A stretch of DNA of 8,588 bases, taken from NCBI GenBank assembly GCA_003542325.1, contig DPKV01000022.1, positions 4,704 through 13,291 of the forward strand, written 5' to 3'. Positions 1 to 5,762 of the stretch are shown here, piece after piece. Source of the stretch: Anaerolineaceae bacterium (GTDB lineage Bacteria > Chloroflexota > Anaerolineae > Anaerolineales > Anaerolineaceae). The notes below the pieces were generated by a model, which made no database searches, had not been told where the DNA came from, and was given only the letters and a program-made list of their open reading frames with translations. The position numbers and the translations under genes were made by a program. Within the stretch, counting starts at the first letter, position 1, and each line of letters begins with the position of its first letter.

Positions 1-173
1 TTTATGGCGCGGTTTCAACCCTTAAAAATGAAAAAATAATTGAAATGGTGCGAGAAGAAGGTCGCCGCAAGGAGTATCAACTGACGGACAAGGGGAAAGC
101 TGTTCTGAACGCTCAGCTTGACCGCCTGGAGCAAATGGTCGGATTGGGAAAGAAAGCCCTTAAAGAAGATTAA
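1..173 (+). CDS. PadR-family transcriptional regulator, C-terminal part (5' end outside window)
   Basis: The open frame enters from the left edge (first full codon at position 3) and gives 56 residues ending in TAA at 171-173. The visible part begins YGAVSTLKNEKIIEMV, continues with EGRRKEYQLTDKGKAVL, and ends in a charged helix (LDRLEQMVGLGKKALKED). This is the recognition helix and wing of a PadR winged helix-turn-helix: 'YGA(L/V)..L...G.I', then a basic wing 'GRR.k.Y.LT.KG', then a short dimerisation helix. PadR proteins are small dimeric repressors, usually about 105-115 residues, so about half is missing. The stop codon overlaps the ribosome binding site of the next gene, so the two are probably one transcript and translationally coupled. 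PadR genes next to DUF2812 membrane proteins are a recurring pair, and the regulator probably controls its own operon. Its ligand cannot be told from this fragment. Confidence 0.88.
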   Translation, partial: YGAVSTLKNEKIIEMVREEGRRKEYQLTDKGKAVLNAQLDRLEQMVGLGKKALKED

Positions 174-176
174 GGA
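172..176 (+). promoter_or_regulatory. Shine-Dalgarno for the DUF2812 gene (decides start at 183)
   Basis: The bases AAGGA overlap the TAA of the PadR gene and lie 6 nt before the ATG at 183. A TTG in the same frame at 177 touches this element and is too close to be the start, so ATG 183 is preferred. Confidence 0.6.
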
Positions 177-182
177 TTGAAA

Positions 183-722
183 ATGAAAAATTTAATTGTA
201 AAACGTAAATGGTTTTGGGCCTGGCAGGATGAAAAAGAAGAGCAATGGCTTAATGCAATGTCCAAGCAGGGATATCACCTCATAAGCCCGGGCTCCTTTG
301 GACGTTATGAATTTGAGCAGGGTGAGCCAAAAAATTATGTCTACCGGCTGGATTTTATGTCTGACTGAAAATCCCAAAAAGAAACCTATCTGCAATACGT
401 TACAGATGCGGGGTGGGAACACCTTGGCGAATTGGGAAGCTGGCAGTATTTCTGCATCCCGGCAGAAGGCGATCATCAACCGGAGATTTACACAGACGCA
501 GCCAGTAAAATTAAGAAATATGAGCGCGTTTTGACCATTCTGGTTATTTTTCAACCAATCTATCTGGTTGTATTAAATATCAACAACGTGCTGAATCATG
601 CCCCATTATGGCTGACAATTGGGAAACTCGTGTTATGGTTGATCATTGTGTCCGCCTTTTCCTTCAGCATAGTTAAGATCATAATGCGGATCCAGGAACT
701 AAAAAAGACGATCAAACAATAA
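183..722 (+). pseudogene. DUF2812 domain membrane protein, interrupted by an in-frame TGA
   Basis: Read through from ATG 183 to TAA 720-722, one frame gives about 179 residues with a single TGA (366-368) at codon 62. Before the stop it reads KRKWFWAWQDEKEEQWLNAM and ends NYVYRLDFMSD. After the stop it resumes without a frame change as KSQKETYLQYVTDAGWEHLG, then GSWQYFCIPA and PEIYTDAASKIKKYERV. These blocks are the usual consecutive parts of the DUF2812 domain (W.WQ.EKEE.WL..M...G; Y.YR.DF; YLQ...DAGWE..G..G.W.YF; EIYTD..SKI.KY). Two hydrophobic segments follow (about VLTILVIFQPIYLVVLNI and LTIGKLVLWLIIVSAFSFSIV), giving a two-helix membrane anchor with a cytoplasmic-type N-terminal domain. 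The molecular function of the family is not known; it commonly follows a PadR regulator, as here. A sequencing error or translational readthrough is the alternative to a true nonsense mutation. Confidence 0.8.
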
Positions 723-850
723 GGGTAGGTCGAGACAATATTCAAATGGTATTTCGGGTGCGGGCCGGTATGAACTGCGCCCGTTTTCTTTGCCTAAACG
801 TTCTTGTGATCGTCCCAATTCAAACAAATGTTCCATTATCGACCGTCCAA

Positions 851-859
851 TGGTAAAAT
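851..859 (+). promoter_or_regulatory. Candidate extended -10 promoter of rarA, possibly leaderless
   Basis: TGG-TAAAAT is an extended -10 motif: TG one base before a hexamer matching TATAAT at 5 of 6. It ends 6 nt before the rarA ATG, so transcription would start at or next to the ATG. No convincing -35 lies 16-18 nt upstream (the 17-nt position reads TTCCAT), and no Shine-Dalgarno sequence precedes the ATG. The rest of the spacer 723-850 shows nothing I recognise. Confidence 0.45.
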
Positions 860-865
860 CAGCGC

Positions 866-2227
866 ATGGATTTATTTGATCACGCTATGCACGAGCGCAT
901 GCAAAACGAGTCCCCTTTGGCGGACCGGATGCGCCCCCAGACTCTGGATGAGATTATCGGCCAGGACCACATTATTGGTGAGGGACGGTTGCTGCGGCGC
1001 GCCATTCAGGCGGATCGCATGTTCTCATCCATCATCCTCTACGGCCCACCCGGCACCGGCAAGACAACGCTGGCCCGGGTGATCTCCAACCTGACCAAAG
1101 CGCATTTTGAAAGCCTCTCCGCTGTCCTGGCGGGGGTCGCCGACCTGCGCAAAGTGATTACCGAGGCAACCGAACGGCGGAAACTTTATCACCGGCGGAC
1201 GATCCTGTTCATTGACGAGGTACACCGCTGGAACAAATCGCAGCAGGATGCGCTCCTGCCGCATGTGGAAACCGGGTTGGTGACGTTGATCGGCGCGACA
1301 ACCCAGAACCCCTATTTTGACGTGATCAAAGCGCTAGTCTCACGTTCCCGAGTTTTCGAAATGCATTCCCTGACCGAAGAAGATGTCCGGCAAATTCTGA
1401 CCCGGGCGTTGGAAGACCCGGAACGCGGATACGGCAAACTAAAAGTGGCATTATCACCCGAAGCCATGGCGCATTTAATGCGCATGGCCGGTGGGGACGC
1501 GCGCAATGCTCTGAATGCCCTGGAACTGGCCGTGGAGACGACGATGCCCGACAGGGAAGGCATCATCCGGGTAGGCCTGGATGTCGCCCAGGAGTCGATC
1601 CAAAAACGTGCGGTGATGTATGACAAGAACGATGATGCGCATTACGATACCATCTCCGCTTTTATTAAGTCCGTGCGCGGATCCGATCCCGATGCGGCCC
1701 TTTATTGGCTGGCGAAAATGCTCTATGCCGGTGAGGACCCCCGGTTCATCCTGCGGCGGTTGGTCATCCTGGCCGGCGAGGATATCGGTCTGGCTGACCC
1801 GATGGGGCTGGTGGTGGCGAACGCCGCTGCCCAGGCTTATGAGTATATCGGTCTGCCGGAAGGCGTTTACCCGATCACGGAAGCCACGCTTTATCTGGCG
1901 ACTGCACCGAAATCCAATTCTGCCGGGGCTTATTATGCTGCGCTGGCGGAGATCCAGGAAAATGGCGCCGGTCCTGTGCCGGTGCACCTGATGGACGCCA
2001 GCCGGGATGCGAAGGGGCTGGGTCACGGTCAGGGGTATGACTACCCTCACAACCATGACGGCCATTGGACACCCCAGCAGTATTTGCCAACGACGATGAT
2101 TGGGAAGTCTTTTTATAACCCTTCTGACCAGGGTTATGAAGCGCAGGTGCAGGAACGGGTGCAACGCTGGCGGGCAGCCCAGGACAAAGCACTGGCAGAT
2201 CTCCGGAAAGAAGCTGGGGGGGAGTAA
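866..2227 (+). CDS. rarA: Replication-associated recombination protein A (RarA/MgsA), AAA+ ATPase
   Basis: This 453-residue protein has the normal length and full architecture of RarA (MgsA, the homologue of eukaryotic Mgs1/WRNIP1), a tetrameric AAA+ ATPase related to clamp-loader subunits. The family acts at stalled or gapped replication forks and contacts SSB and DNA ends. An N-terminal ADRMRP..LDEIIGQ box precedes Walker [10 protein letters not shown] (residues 60-68) and Walker [22 protein letters not shown] (starting at 113). Sensor 1 is GATTQNP (143-149), the SRSRVFE segment near 159 carries the likely arginine finger, and sensor 2 is [12 protein letters not shown] (209-220). The RarA-specific oligomerisation region starts at about 250 ([30 protein letters not shown]) and includes [14 protein letters not shown]. 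The C-terminal signature is YDYPH...GHW.PQQYLP. One oddity is Q147 where the family usually has Glu (GATTEN). The ATG at 866 is chosen because the N-terminus fits the family and no better start exists. The next gene starts immediately after its stop. Confidence 0.95.
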   Translation: MDLFDHAMHERMQNESPLADRMRPQTLDEIIGQDHIIGEGRLLRRAIQADRMFSSIILYGPPGTGKTTLARVISNLTKAHFESLSAVLAGVADLRKVITEATERRKLYHRRTILFIDEVHRWNKSQQDALLPHVETGLVTLIGATTQNPYFDVIKALVSRSRVFEMHSLTEEDVRQILTRALEDPERGYGKLKVALSPEAMAHLMRMAGGDARNALNALELAVETTMPDREGIIRVGLDVAQESIQKRAVMYDKNDDAHYDTISAFIKSVRGSDPDAALYWLAKMLYAGEDPRFILRRLVILAGEDIGLADPMGLVVANAAAQAYEYIGLPEGVYPITEATLYLATAPKSNSAGAYYAALAEIQENGAGPVPVHLMDASRDAKGLGHGQGYDYPHNHDGHWTPQQYLPTTMIGKSFYNPSDQGYEAQVQERVQRWRAAQDKALADLRKEAGGE

Positions 2228-2845
2228 ATGGCTGTTTTTCTATTGATCCGGCACGGCGAAAATGATTGGGTTAAGAACGGGAAGCTGGCGGGGCGGACAC
2301 CTGGCGTTCATTTGAATGAGAAGGGTCAGGCCCAGGCGCAGCGCCTGGCTGAGGAATTGGCTGAGATGCCGATCAAGGTTGTTTATTCCAGCCCTTTGGA
2401 GCGGGCGGTGGAAACCGCAGAACCGATTGCCCGGGTAAAGGGATTGGAAGTTCGAATCCACCCTGATTTGAATGAGATTGATTTCGGTCGCTGGACGGGT
2501 AAGGATCTGAAAGACCTCAGACAAGGACGACAATGGAAGATCGTTCAGGGCCGCCCGGTTTCCTTCCGCTTTCCAGGAGGCGAGAGATTTACGGAAGCCC
2601 AGACGCGGATCGTCGATGCTTTAATGGAACTCAGCGGCGAATACACTGAAAAGGATGTGGTGGTGTGCACGGCACACAGCGACCTGATCCGGCTGGCTGT
2701 GGCGCATTTCCTGGGGATGGCACTGGATCATTTCCAGCGGATCCGGATTGCGCCGGCTTCGGTCACGGTGATTTATCTGAATGGGGGCCAGGCCTATTTC
2801 GGGCCAATAAATTTAACCTTCGAGCCGATAAAATTTTCCGGATAG
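2228..2845 (+). CDS. Histidine phosphatase superfamily protein, MSMEG_4193-like
   Basis: This 205-residue single-domain protein belongs to the phosphoglycerate-mutase-like histidine phosphatase superfamily. Visible active-site elements are LIRHGEND with R8, H9 (the residue phosphorylated in the family) and G10; SSPLERAVETA with R59; NEIDFG with E83 as probable acid/base; and CTAHSD with H150. The motifs AGRTPGVHLNEKG, FGRWTGKDLK, RFPGGE and a region ending FQRIRIAPASVTVI resemble the subgroup annotated as 'probable phosphomutase, MSMEG_4193 family'. The substrate is unknown, and phosphatase is as likely as mutase. The ATG directly follows the TAA of rarA (TAAATG) and a purine-rich GGGGGGGAG lies just upstream inside rarA, so it is surely cotranscribed and probably translated by re-initiation. 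The pairing may be only economical packing; I know of no functional link to RarA. The 229-nt spacer downstream carries hairpins but no good terminator. Confidence 0.9.
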   Translation: MAVFLLIRHGENDWVKNGKLAGRTPGVHLNEKGQAQAQRLAEELAEMPIKVVYSSPLERAVETAEPIARVKGLEVRIHPDLNEIDFGRWTGKDLKDLRQGRQWKIVQGRPVSFRFPGGERFTEAQTRIVDALMELSGEYTEKDVVVCTAHSDLIRLAVAHFLGMALDHFQRIRIAPASVTVIYLNGGQAYFGPINLTFEPIKFSG

Positions 2846-2881
2846 CAATATTATAAACATTGGTGCTGGGGGTAAATCCTT

Positions 2882-2942
2882 TTGTCACTGCGAAGCGTCC
2901 TGTAAGGATTGCGACGAAGCCGAAGGCGTAGGAAGCAATCTC
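2882..2942. repeat. Degenerate dispersed repeat of the 'GTCA(T/C)TGCGA..GAAGCAATCTC' type
   Basis: The segment starts TTGTCACTGCGAAGCGTCC, contains a small inverted repeat TCCT-GTA-AGGA, then GCGACGAAGCCGAAGGC, and ends GGAAGCAATCTCA. It is built from repeated GAAGC-like units and resembles a non-coding repeat seen in many environmental bacterial genomes (TGTCATTGCGA...GAAGCAATCTC). It has no open frame of note. The family assignment is from memory, not a search. Confidence 0.5.
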
Positions 2943-2944
2943 AG

Positions 2945-2967
2945 GAAATGATTAATAATCTCATTTC
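2945..2967. repeat. AT-rich inverted repeat
   Basis: GAAATGA (2945-2951) and TCATTTC (2961-2967) are perfect reverse complements around a 9-nt loop. An alternative fold pairs GATT with AATC inside it. It directly follows the dispersed repeat and may be its edge or a separate stem-loop. Function unknown. Confidence 0.45.
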
Positions 2968-2982
2968 TCCATTTAGATGAAA

Positions 2983-3001
2983 GGTGGGTTCTCAACCCAC
3001 C
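2983..3001. repeat. Perfect 8-bp stem-loop GGTGGGTT-CTC-AACCCACC
   Basis: The two arms are exact reverse complements with a 3-nt loop. It lies about 137 nt past the end of the phosphatase gene. It is followed by AATTCTTATA rather than a T-run, so it is a poor intrinsic terminator in either direction. It looks like a palindromic intergenic repeat, although it could still stabilise the 3' end of the rarA transcript. Confidence 0.6.
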
Positions 3002-3049
3002 AATTCTTATATGTTCCTCTGATAACTGCAATTGTTAATTTTCTTTGAT

Positions 3050-3080
3050 GGTGCGCTCAAGATCGGAGCGCAGCCTACAT
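3050..3080. repeat. Palindromic repeat, copy 1 (GTGCGCT...CCTACAT type)
   Basis: TGCGCTC (3052-3058) pairs with GAGCGCA (3066-3072) across a 7-nt loop, followed by GCCTACAT. The start word GTGCGCT and end word CCTACAT recur in the hairpin at 3788-3819 in the same orientation. The right end overlaps the 3' end of the minus-strand nucleotidylyltransferase gene and supplies its TAG stop. Confidence 0.5.
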
Positions 3081-3581
3081 TTTTGTTACTGTATGTGTAG
3101 CCTGCCAGAATTCTCCCCATTCAGCAAGGAAATTCGAACTGTTCAAGGACTTTGGCAGCCCAACCCGTGGCACCAACTGGATTCCCAATTCCTGGCAGAC
3201 TGACCATTCGGGAATATTAGTGTAATCCTCTCGGTCGCCGCCTTTAGTGAAGACATGAGGGCGAATTCGGCGGAGGGCCACATTGACGGTTTGATCGCCT
3301 TCGATTTCAAAGGGAATGACATAATCGACGCCTCTGAGGCAAGAGACTAGCAGGCAACGCGTTTGCAGATCCATAAAGGGCTTGCCTTTTTTCACCCGGA
3401 GGAAGTTATCTCCGTTGACAACGACGACCAAGGTGTCACCGTAGGCTTTAGAATCGACGATACAGGTGGCATGTCCGGGATGAAGCGGATCGTATCCGCC
3501 TGAGGTGCAAACAATCCGGCCCAAGCCGTCCCGGATTTGCTCAAATTCATTAAAAGTAACAATTTTGGCATAATTATCCAT
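3075..3581 (-). CDS. HldE-C/TagD-like cytidylyl/adenylyltransferase family protein
   Basis: The protein has 168 residues if started at the ATG at 3581. A second in-frame ATG at 3590 adds three residues, but TAGGGA touches it directly, whereas the same element lies 9 nt before ATG 3581. Residue numbers below use the longer form. CTSGGYDPLHPGH (28-40) carries the HxGH nucleotide-binding motif of the nucleotidylyltransferase superfamily. VVVVNGDNF (55-63) corresponds to the 'AVNSD' strand, and FTKGGDRED (114-122) to the 'VKGGDY' motif of the HldE (RfaE) C-terminal domain. Members transfer a nucleotidyl group from CTP or ATP to a sugar or polyol phosphate and release pyrophosphate; the substrate here is unknown. 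It is a single gene read divergently from ppk2, with a candidate promoter at 3659-3687. The last codons and the stop run into a palindromic repeat, so the natural C-terminus may have been altered. Confidence 0.88.
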   Translation of the reverse strand: MDNYAKIVTFNEFEQIRDGLGRIVCTSGGYDPLHPGHATCIVDSKAYGDTLVVVVNGDNFLRVKKGKPFMDLQTRCLLVSCLRGVDYVIPFEIEGDQTVNVALRRIRPHVFTKGGDREDYTNIPEWSVCQELGIQLVPRVGLPKSLNSSNFLAEWGEFWQATHTVTKM

Positions 3582-3658
3582 ATTTATCATTCCCTACCGG
3601 TTGTTTTGGAATTTCTTCTACGAATACTTTGAGATGTCGTTTTCTGTTCTGTATCAAA

Positions 3659-3687
3659 ATATTATCAGTATTTTTTTCAATCGTCAA
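3659..3687 (-). promoter_or_regulatory. Candidate sigma-70 promoter of the nucleotidylyltransferase gene
   Basis: On the minus strand TTGACG (3687-3682, 5 of 6 to the -35 consensus) is followed by a 17-nt A-rich spacer and TAATAT (3664-3659, 4 of 6). An overlapping GATAAT (5 of 6) lies at 15-nt spacing. This predicts a leader of about 70 nt before ATG 3581. Confidence 0.5.
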
Positions 3688-3787
3688 ATCACCTTCATGG
3701 GTTTATAGATCATGTAAGCACCTTAGTTATCATATTTGAGGTCATGCCCCATAACAACAAATTGATCTCAAGAGAGCTTATCTTTTT

Positions 3788-3819
3788 GTCACGTGCGCTT
3801 CGCGGCACGTGACCTACAT
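3788..3819. repeat. Palindromic repeat, copy 2 (GTCACGTGC...GCACGTGAC, CCTACAT)
   Basis: GTCACGTGC (3788-3796) pairs perfectly with GCACGTGAC (3805-3813). An alternative fold extends to CGC-TTC-GCG with one bulged G. It is followed by CTACAT, giving CCTACAT as in the repeat at 3050-3080, and contains the same GTGCGCT word. It is preceded by TCTTTTT, so on the minus strand a T-rich complement is absent and a terminator role is unlikely. It sits about 60 nt upstream of the ppk2 -10 box. Confidence 0.55.
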
Positions 3820-3848
3820 CGACCATGATCCGTATCGACGAGTAAAAG

Positions 3849-3878
3849 CAAACAAGAATTCTCTCCCTATACTATAAT
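3849..3878 (+). promoter_or_regulatory. Candidate promoter of the ppk2-pfkB operon
   Basis: A perfect TATAAT lies at 3873-3878. The best -35 is weak: CAAACA at 3849-3854 with an 18-nt spacer (3 of 6). The leader would be about 28 nt and carries AAGGAAGG before the ATG at 3913. Confidence 0.5.
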
Positions 3879-3912
3879 TATCTCCATTCAAAAACCAGCG
3901 AAGGAAGGGATC

Positions 3913-4740
3913 ATGGACCAGTACCGCGTTTCCCCGGGATCAAAAGTAAAAATGAGTGAATTCGCCACGCGGTATGATGGCGATCTGGAGAAGAAAGATG
4001 GCAAAGCGCAGCTTGTCGAGAAGGCAGGGGCGTTGAGCCAATTGCAGGAGCTGCTGTACGCTGAACACAAACATAAGGTGCTGATTGTCCTGCAGGGCAT
4101 TGACACCAGCGGCAAGGACAGCACCATCCGCCACGTCTTTGGCGATGTCAACCCGCAGGGGACGAAGGTCGCCAATTTCAAGGTCCCCACGCCAAAGGAG
4201 CTGGACCACGATTATCTCTGGCGGGTTCATCCCCACACACCCGGCAGGGGCGAGATTGTCATTTTCAACCGGTCGCATTATGAAGATGTGCTGGTGGTGC
4301 GGGTGCACGGCCTGGTGCCGGAAAAAGTCTGGAAGAAACGTTACGATCATATCAACGCATTTGAGCGTTTGCTGGCAGACGAGGGCACAACGATCCTGAA
4401 GTTCTTCCTGAACGTCAGCAAGGTGGAGCAAGCCAGGCGTTTCCTGGCCCGCTTGGACCAGCCGGAAAAACGTTGGAAGTTCAACCCGGGTGATCTGGAT
4501 GAACGGGAATATTGGGATGATTACACCAGAGCCTATGAGGATATGCTCAGCAAGACGAGTACGGATTGGGCGCCGTGGTATGTGATTCCCTCCGACCGGA
4601 AATGGTACCGCAACCTGACCATAGCATCGGTGATCGTCAAAACACTTCAGGATCTGGACATGCAGTTCCCGGAAGAAGTACCTGAGATTGATAAATATCG
4701 TGATTTACTGGTGGAAATGATTGGCAGGGATGCTGAATGA
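3913..4740 (+). CDS. ppk2: Polyphosphate kinase 2 family (polyphosphate:nucleotide phosphotransferase)
   Basis: This 275-residue single-domain PPK2 has the usual length. The enzyme moves phosphate between inorganic polyphosphate and nucleotides in the cytoplasm; in this branch the favoured direction is nucleotide phosphorylation from polyphosphate. Walker A is LQGIDTSGKDST (60-71) and the Walker B-like segment is IVIFNRSHYEDVLVVRVHG (115-133). A basic lid region follows (RRFLARLDQPEKRWKF, 175-190), then GDLDEREYWDDYTRAYEDML, and the conserved WYVIPSDRKWYRNL segment (222-235). N119 in FNRSHYE, in place of Asp as in FDRSWY of classical ADP-specific members, fits the branch (class III) reported to phosphorylate both nucleoside mono- and diphosphates; I recall this from the literature and it is not tested here. 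The start is supported by AAGGAAGG 4 nt upstream. The TGA overlaps the next gene's ATG (ATGA), indicating translational coupling to the PfkB-type kinase. Confidence 0.94.
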   Translation: MDQYRVSPGSKVKMSEFATRYDGDLEKKDGKAQLVEKAGALSQLQELLYAEHKHKVLIVLQGIDTSGKDSTIRHVFGDVNPQGTKVANFKVPTPKELDHDYLWRVHPHTPGRGEIVIFNRSHYEDVLVVRVHGLVPEKVWKKRYDHINAFERLLADEGTTILKFFLNVSKVEQARRFLARLDQPEKRWKFNPGDLDEREYWDDYTRAYEDMLSKTSTDWAPWYVIPSDRKWYRNLTIASVIVKTLQDLDMQFPEEVPEIDKYRDLLVEMIGRDAE

Positions 4741-5762
4741 CCTCTGAGTTATCCGAGGGCCTGTTACGCTTCGTTATCGCCGGTTGTTTCACTCAGGACT
4801 ATATTTTGCCGGTATCCGGCCCAGCCCAGGTCAACGTGTTGGGCGGGAATCTGGCCTATGCCGCAGCCGGGTTGAGCCTGTGGGGGAAAACGGGTGGTCT
4901 TATCGCCAGATTGGGAGAGGATTATCCCATGCACTGGCTGGACCGGTTCCGCTCTCTTGGGTTTGATCTCTCCGGGATAAAAGTGCTGCCTGGTTCGATG
5001 GACACACGCCGTTTTATTGCTCATGAAGACCCAAAGAAGATGTTCCATGATGACCCGGTACAGCATTTTGCGGATCGGGGTTTGGCGTTTCCACCCGGTT
5101 TGTTGGGATACCAGGTGCGGCAGGCATCCATCAGCAGCCGCACGACGCCACTCAGGCAATCCCTCCAGATTTCGGATGTTCCGGTTTCTTTCCTGGAAGC
5201 CAGTGCAGTCCATATTTGTCCAATTGACTATTTATCCCATGTCATCCTGCCTTCTGTATTCCGGCAGGGTCGGGCAACCACCATCACTCTTTCTCCCTCT
5301 CCCGGCTATATGGACCCTTCTTTTTGGGAGGAGATCCCCGGGCTGCTCTCGGATATTACCGCTTTTTTTCCATCCGAGCAGGATATCCGAATGCTCTTTC
5401 AGGGGCGCAGTATGGACCTCTGGGAGATGGCGGAGGCGTTGGCCGGATACGGGCCGGAATTCATTGTGGTCCTGACCGAGTCCTCCGGGTATTTTATCTA
5501 TGACAGGATGAGCAAAAAAAGATGGGTTGTACCGCAATACCAGGCAAGGGTTGTGGACCCCACCGGTTCTGCAGACGCCTTTGCCAGCGGATTCCTGGCC
5601 GGCTACCGCGAGCACTATGATCCTGTCCCGGCCGGGTTGATGGGCGCGATTGGGGCATCATTCGTTGTGGAGGGCAGCGGTGTATTTTACGCATTGGATG
5701 TTATGCCAGGTCTGGTCGAAGCACGGCTGGGTGCGTTGAAGGAGTTGGTCAGGGAGGTCTAG
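4737..5762 (+). CDS. PfkB-family carbohydrate/nucleoside kinase
   Basis: This 341-residue ribokinase-like (PfkB) kinase would transfer phosphate from ATP to a sugar, nucleoside or related alcohol; the substrate cannot be read from the sequence. The N-terminal signature is NVLGGNLAYAAAGLSLWG (33-50), followed by GLIARLGEDYP. FFPSEQDIRMLF (210-221) matches the 'PN..E...L' region. The C-terminal signature is VVDPTGSADAFASGFLAGY (272-290), with D280 as the probable catalytic base. The anion-hole motif usually reads GAGD but is GSAD here, a conservative change that keeps the Asp. GASFVVEGSG near 306-315 is the adenine-side region. The ATG overlaps the TGA of ppk2, with AGGGA 6 nt upstream. The gene ends in a CTAG shared with the convergent transglutaminase gene. 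Central residues 120-150 are longer and less recognisable than the rest. Confidence 0.88.
   Translation: MTSELSEGLLRFVIAGCFTQDYILPVSGPAQVNVLGGNLAYAAAGLSLWGKTGGLIARLGEDYPMHWLDRFRSLGFDLSGIKVLPGSMDTRRFIAHEDPKKMFHDDPVQHFADRGLAFPPGLLGYQVRQASISSRTTPLRQSLQISDVPVSFLEASAVHICPIDYLSHVILPSVFRQGRATTITLSPSPGYMDPSFWEEIPGLLSDITAFFPSEQDIRMLFQGRSMDLWEMAEALAGYGPEFIVVLTESSGYFIYDRMSKKRWVVPQYQARVVDPTGSADAFASGFLAGYREHYDPVPAGLMGAIGASFVVEGSGVFYALDVMPGLVEARLGALKELVREV

Larger units (their letters stand above)
3582..3912. other. Divergent intergenic region between nucleotidylyltransferase and ppk2
   Basis: This 331-nt AT-rich spacer has no supported gene. It holds the leader and candidate promoter of the minus-strand gene (3659-3687), a hairpin repeat (3788-3819), a candidate TATAAT promoter for ppk2 (3849-3878) and the ppk2 ribosome binding site (AAGGAAGG, 3901-3908). 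Nothing recognisable is seen between about 3690 and 3785. Confidence 0.7.

Noticed and set aside
366..368. TGA read as Trp or Gly (alternative genetic code)
   Set aside because: ppk2 ends in TGA in a tight ATGA overlap, and the conserved genes contain no other in-frame TGA, so the standard code applies.
192..554. 120-codon minus-strand open frame over the DUF2812 region
   Set aside because: The plus strand carries recognisable DUF2812 motifs on both sides of the TGA. The antisense product has no known features.
1475..2164. 229-codon open frame on the minus strand inside rarA
   Set aside because: Antisense to a complete, well-conserved RarA. It has no recognisable motif, and its composition is typical of a codon-bias shadow.
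2983..3001. GGTGGGTT/AACCCACC hairpin as an intrinsic terminator
   Set aside because: No T-run follows on either strand. Kept only as a repeat or stem-loop.
2882..3080. CRISPR array
   Set aside because: The hairpins differ from one another and there are no regularly spaced identical repeats.
3744..3812. 22-codon open frame in the divergent spacer
   Set aside because: GAGG lies only 2 nt before the ATG, the frame runs through and ends in the palindromic repeat, and the product resembles nothing.
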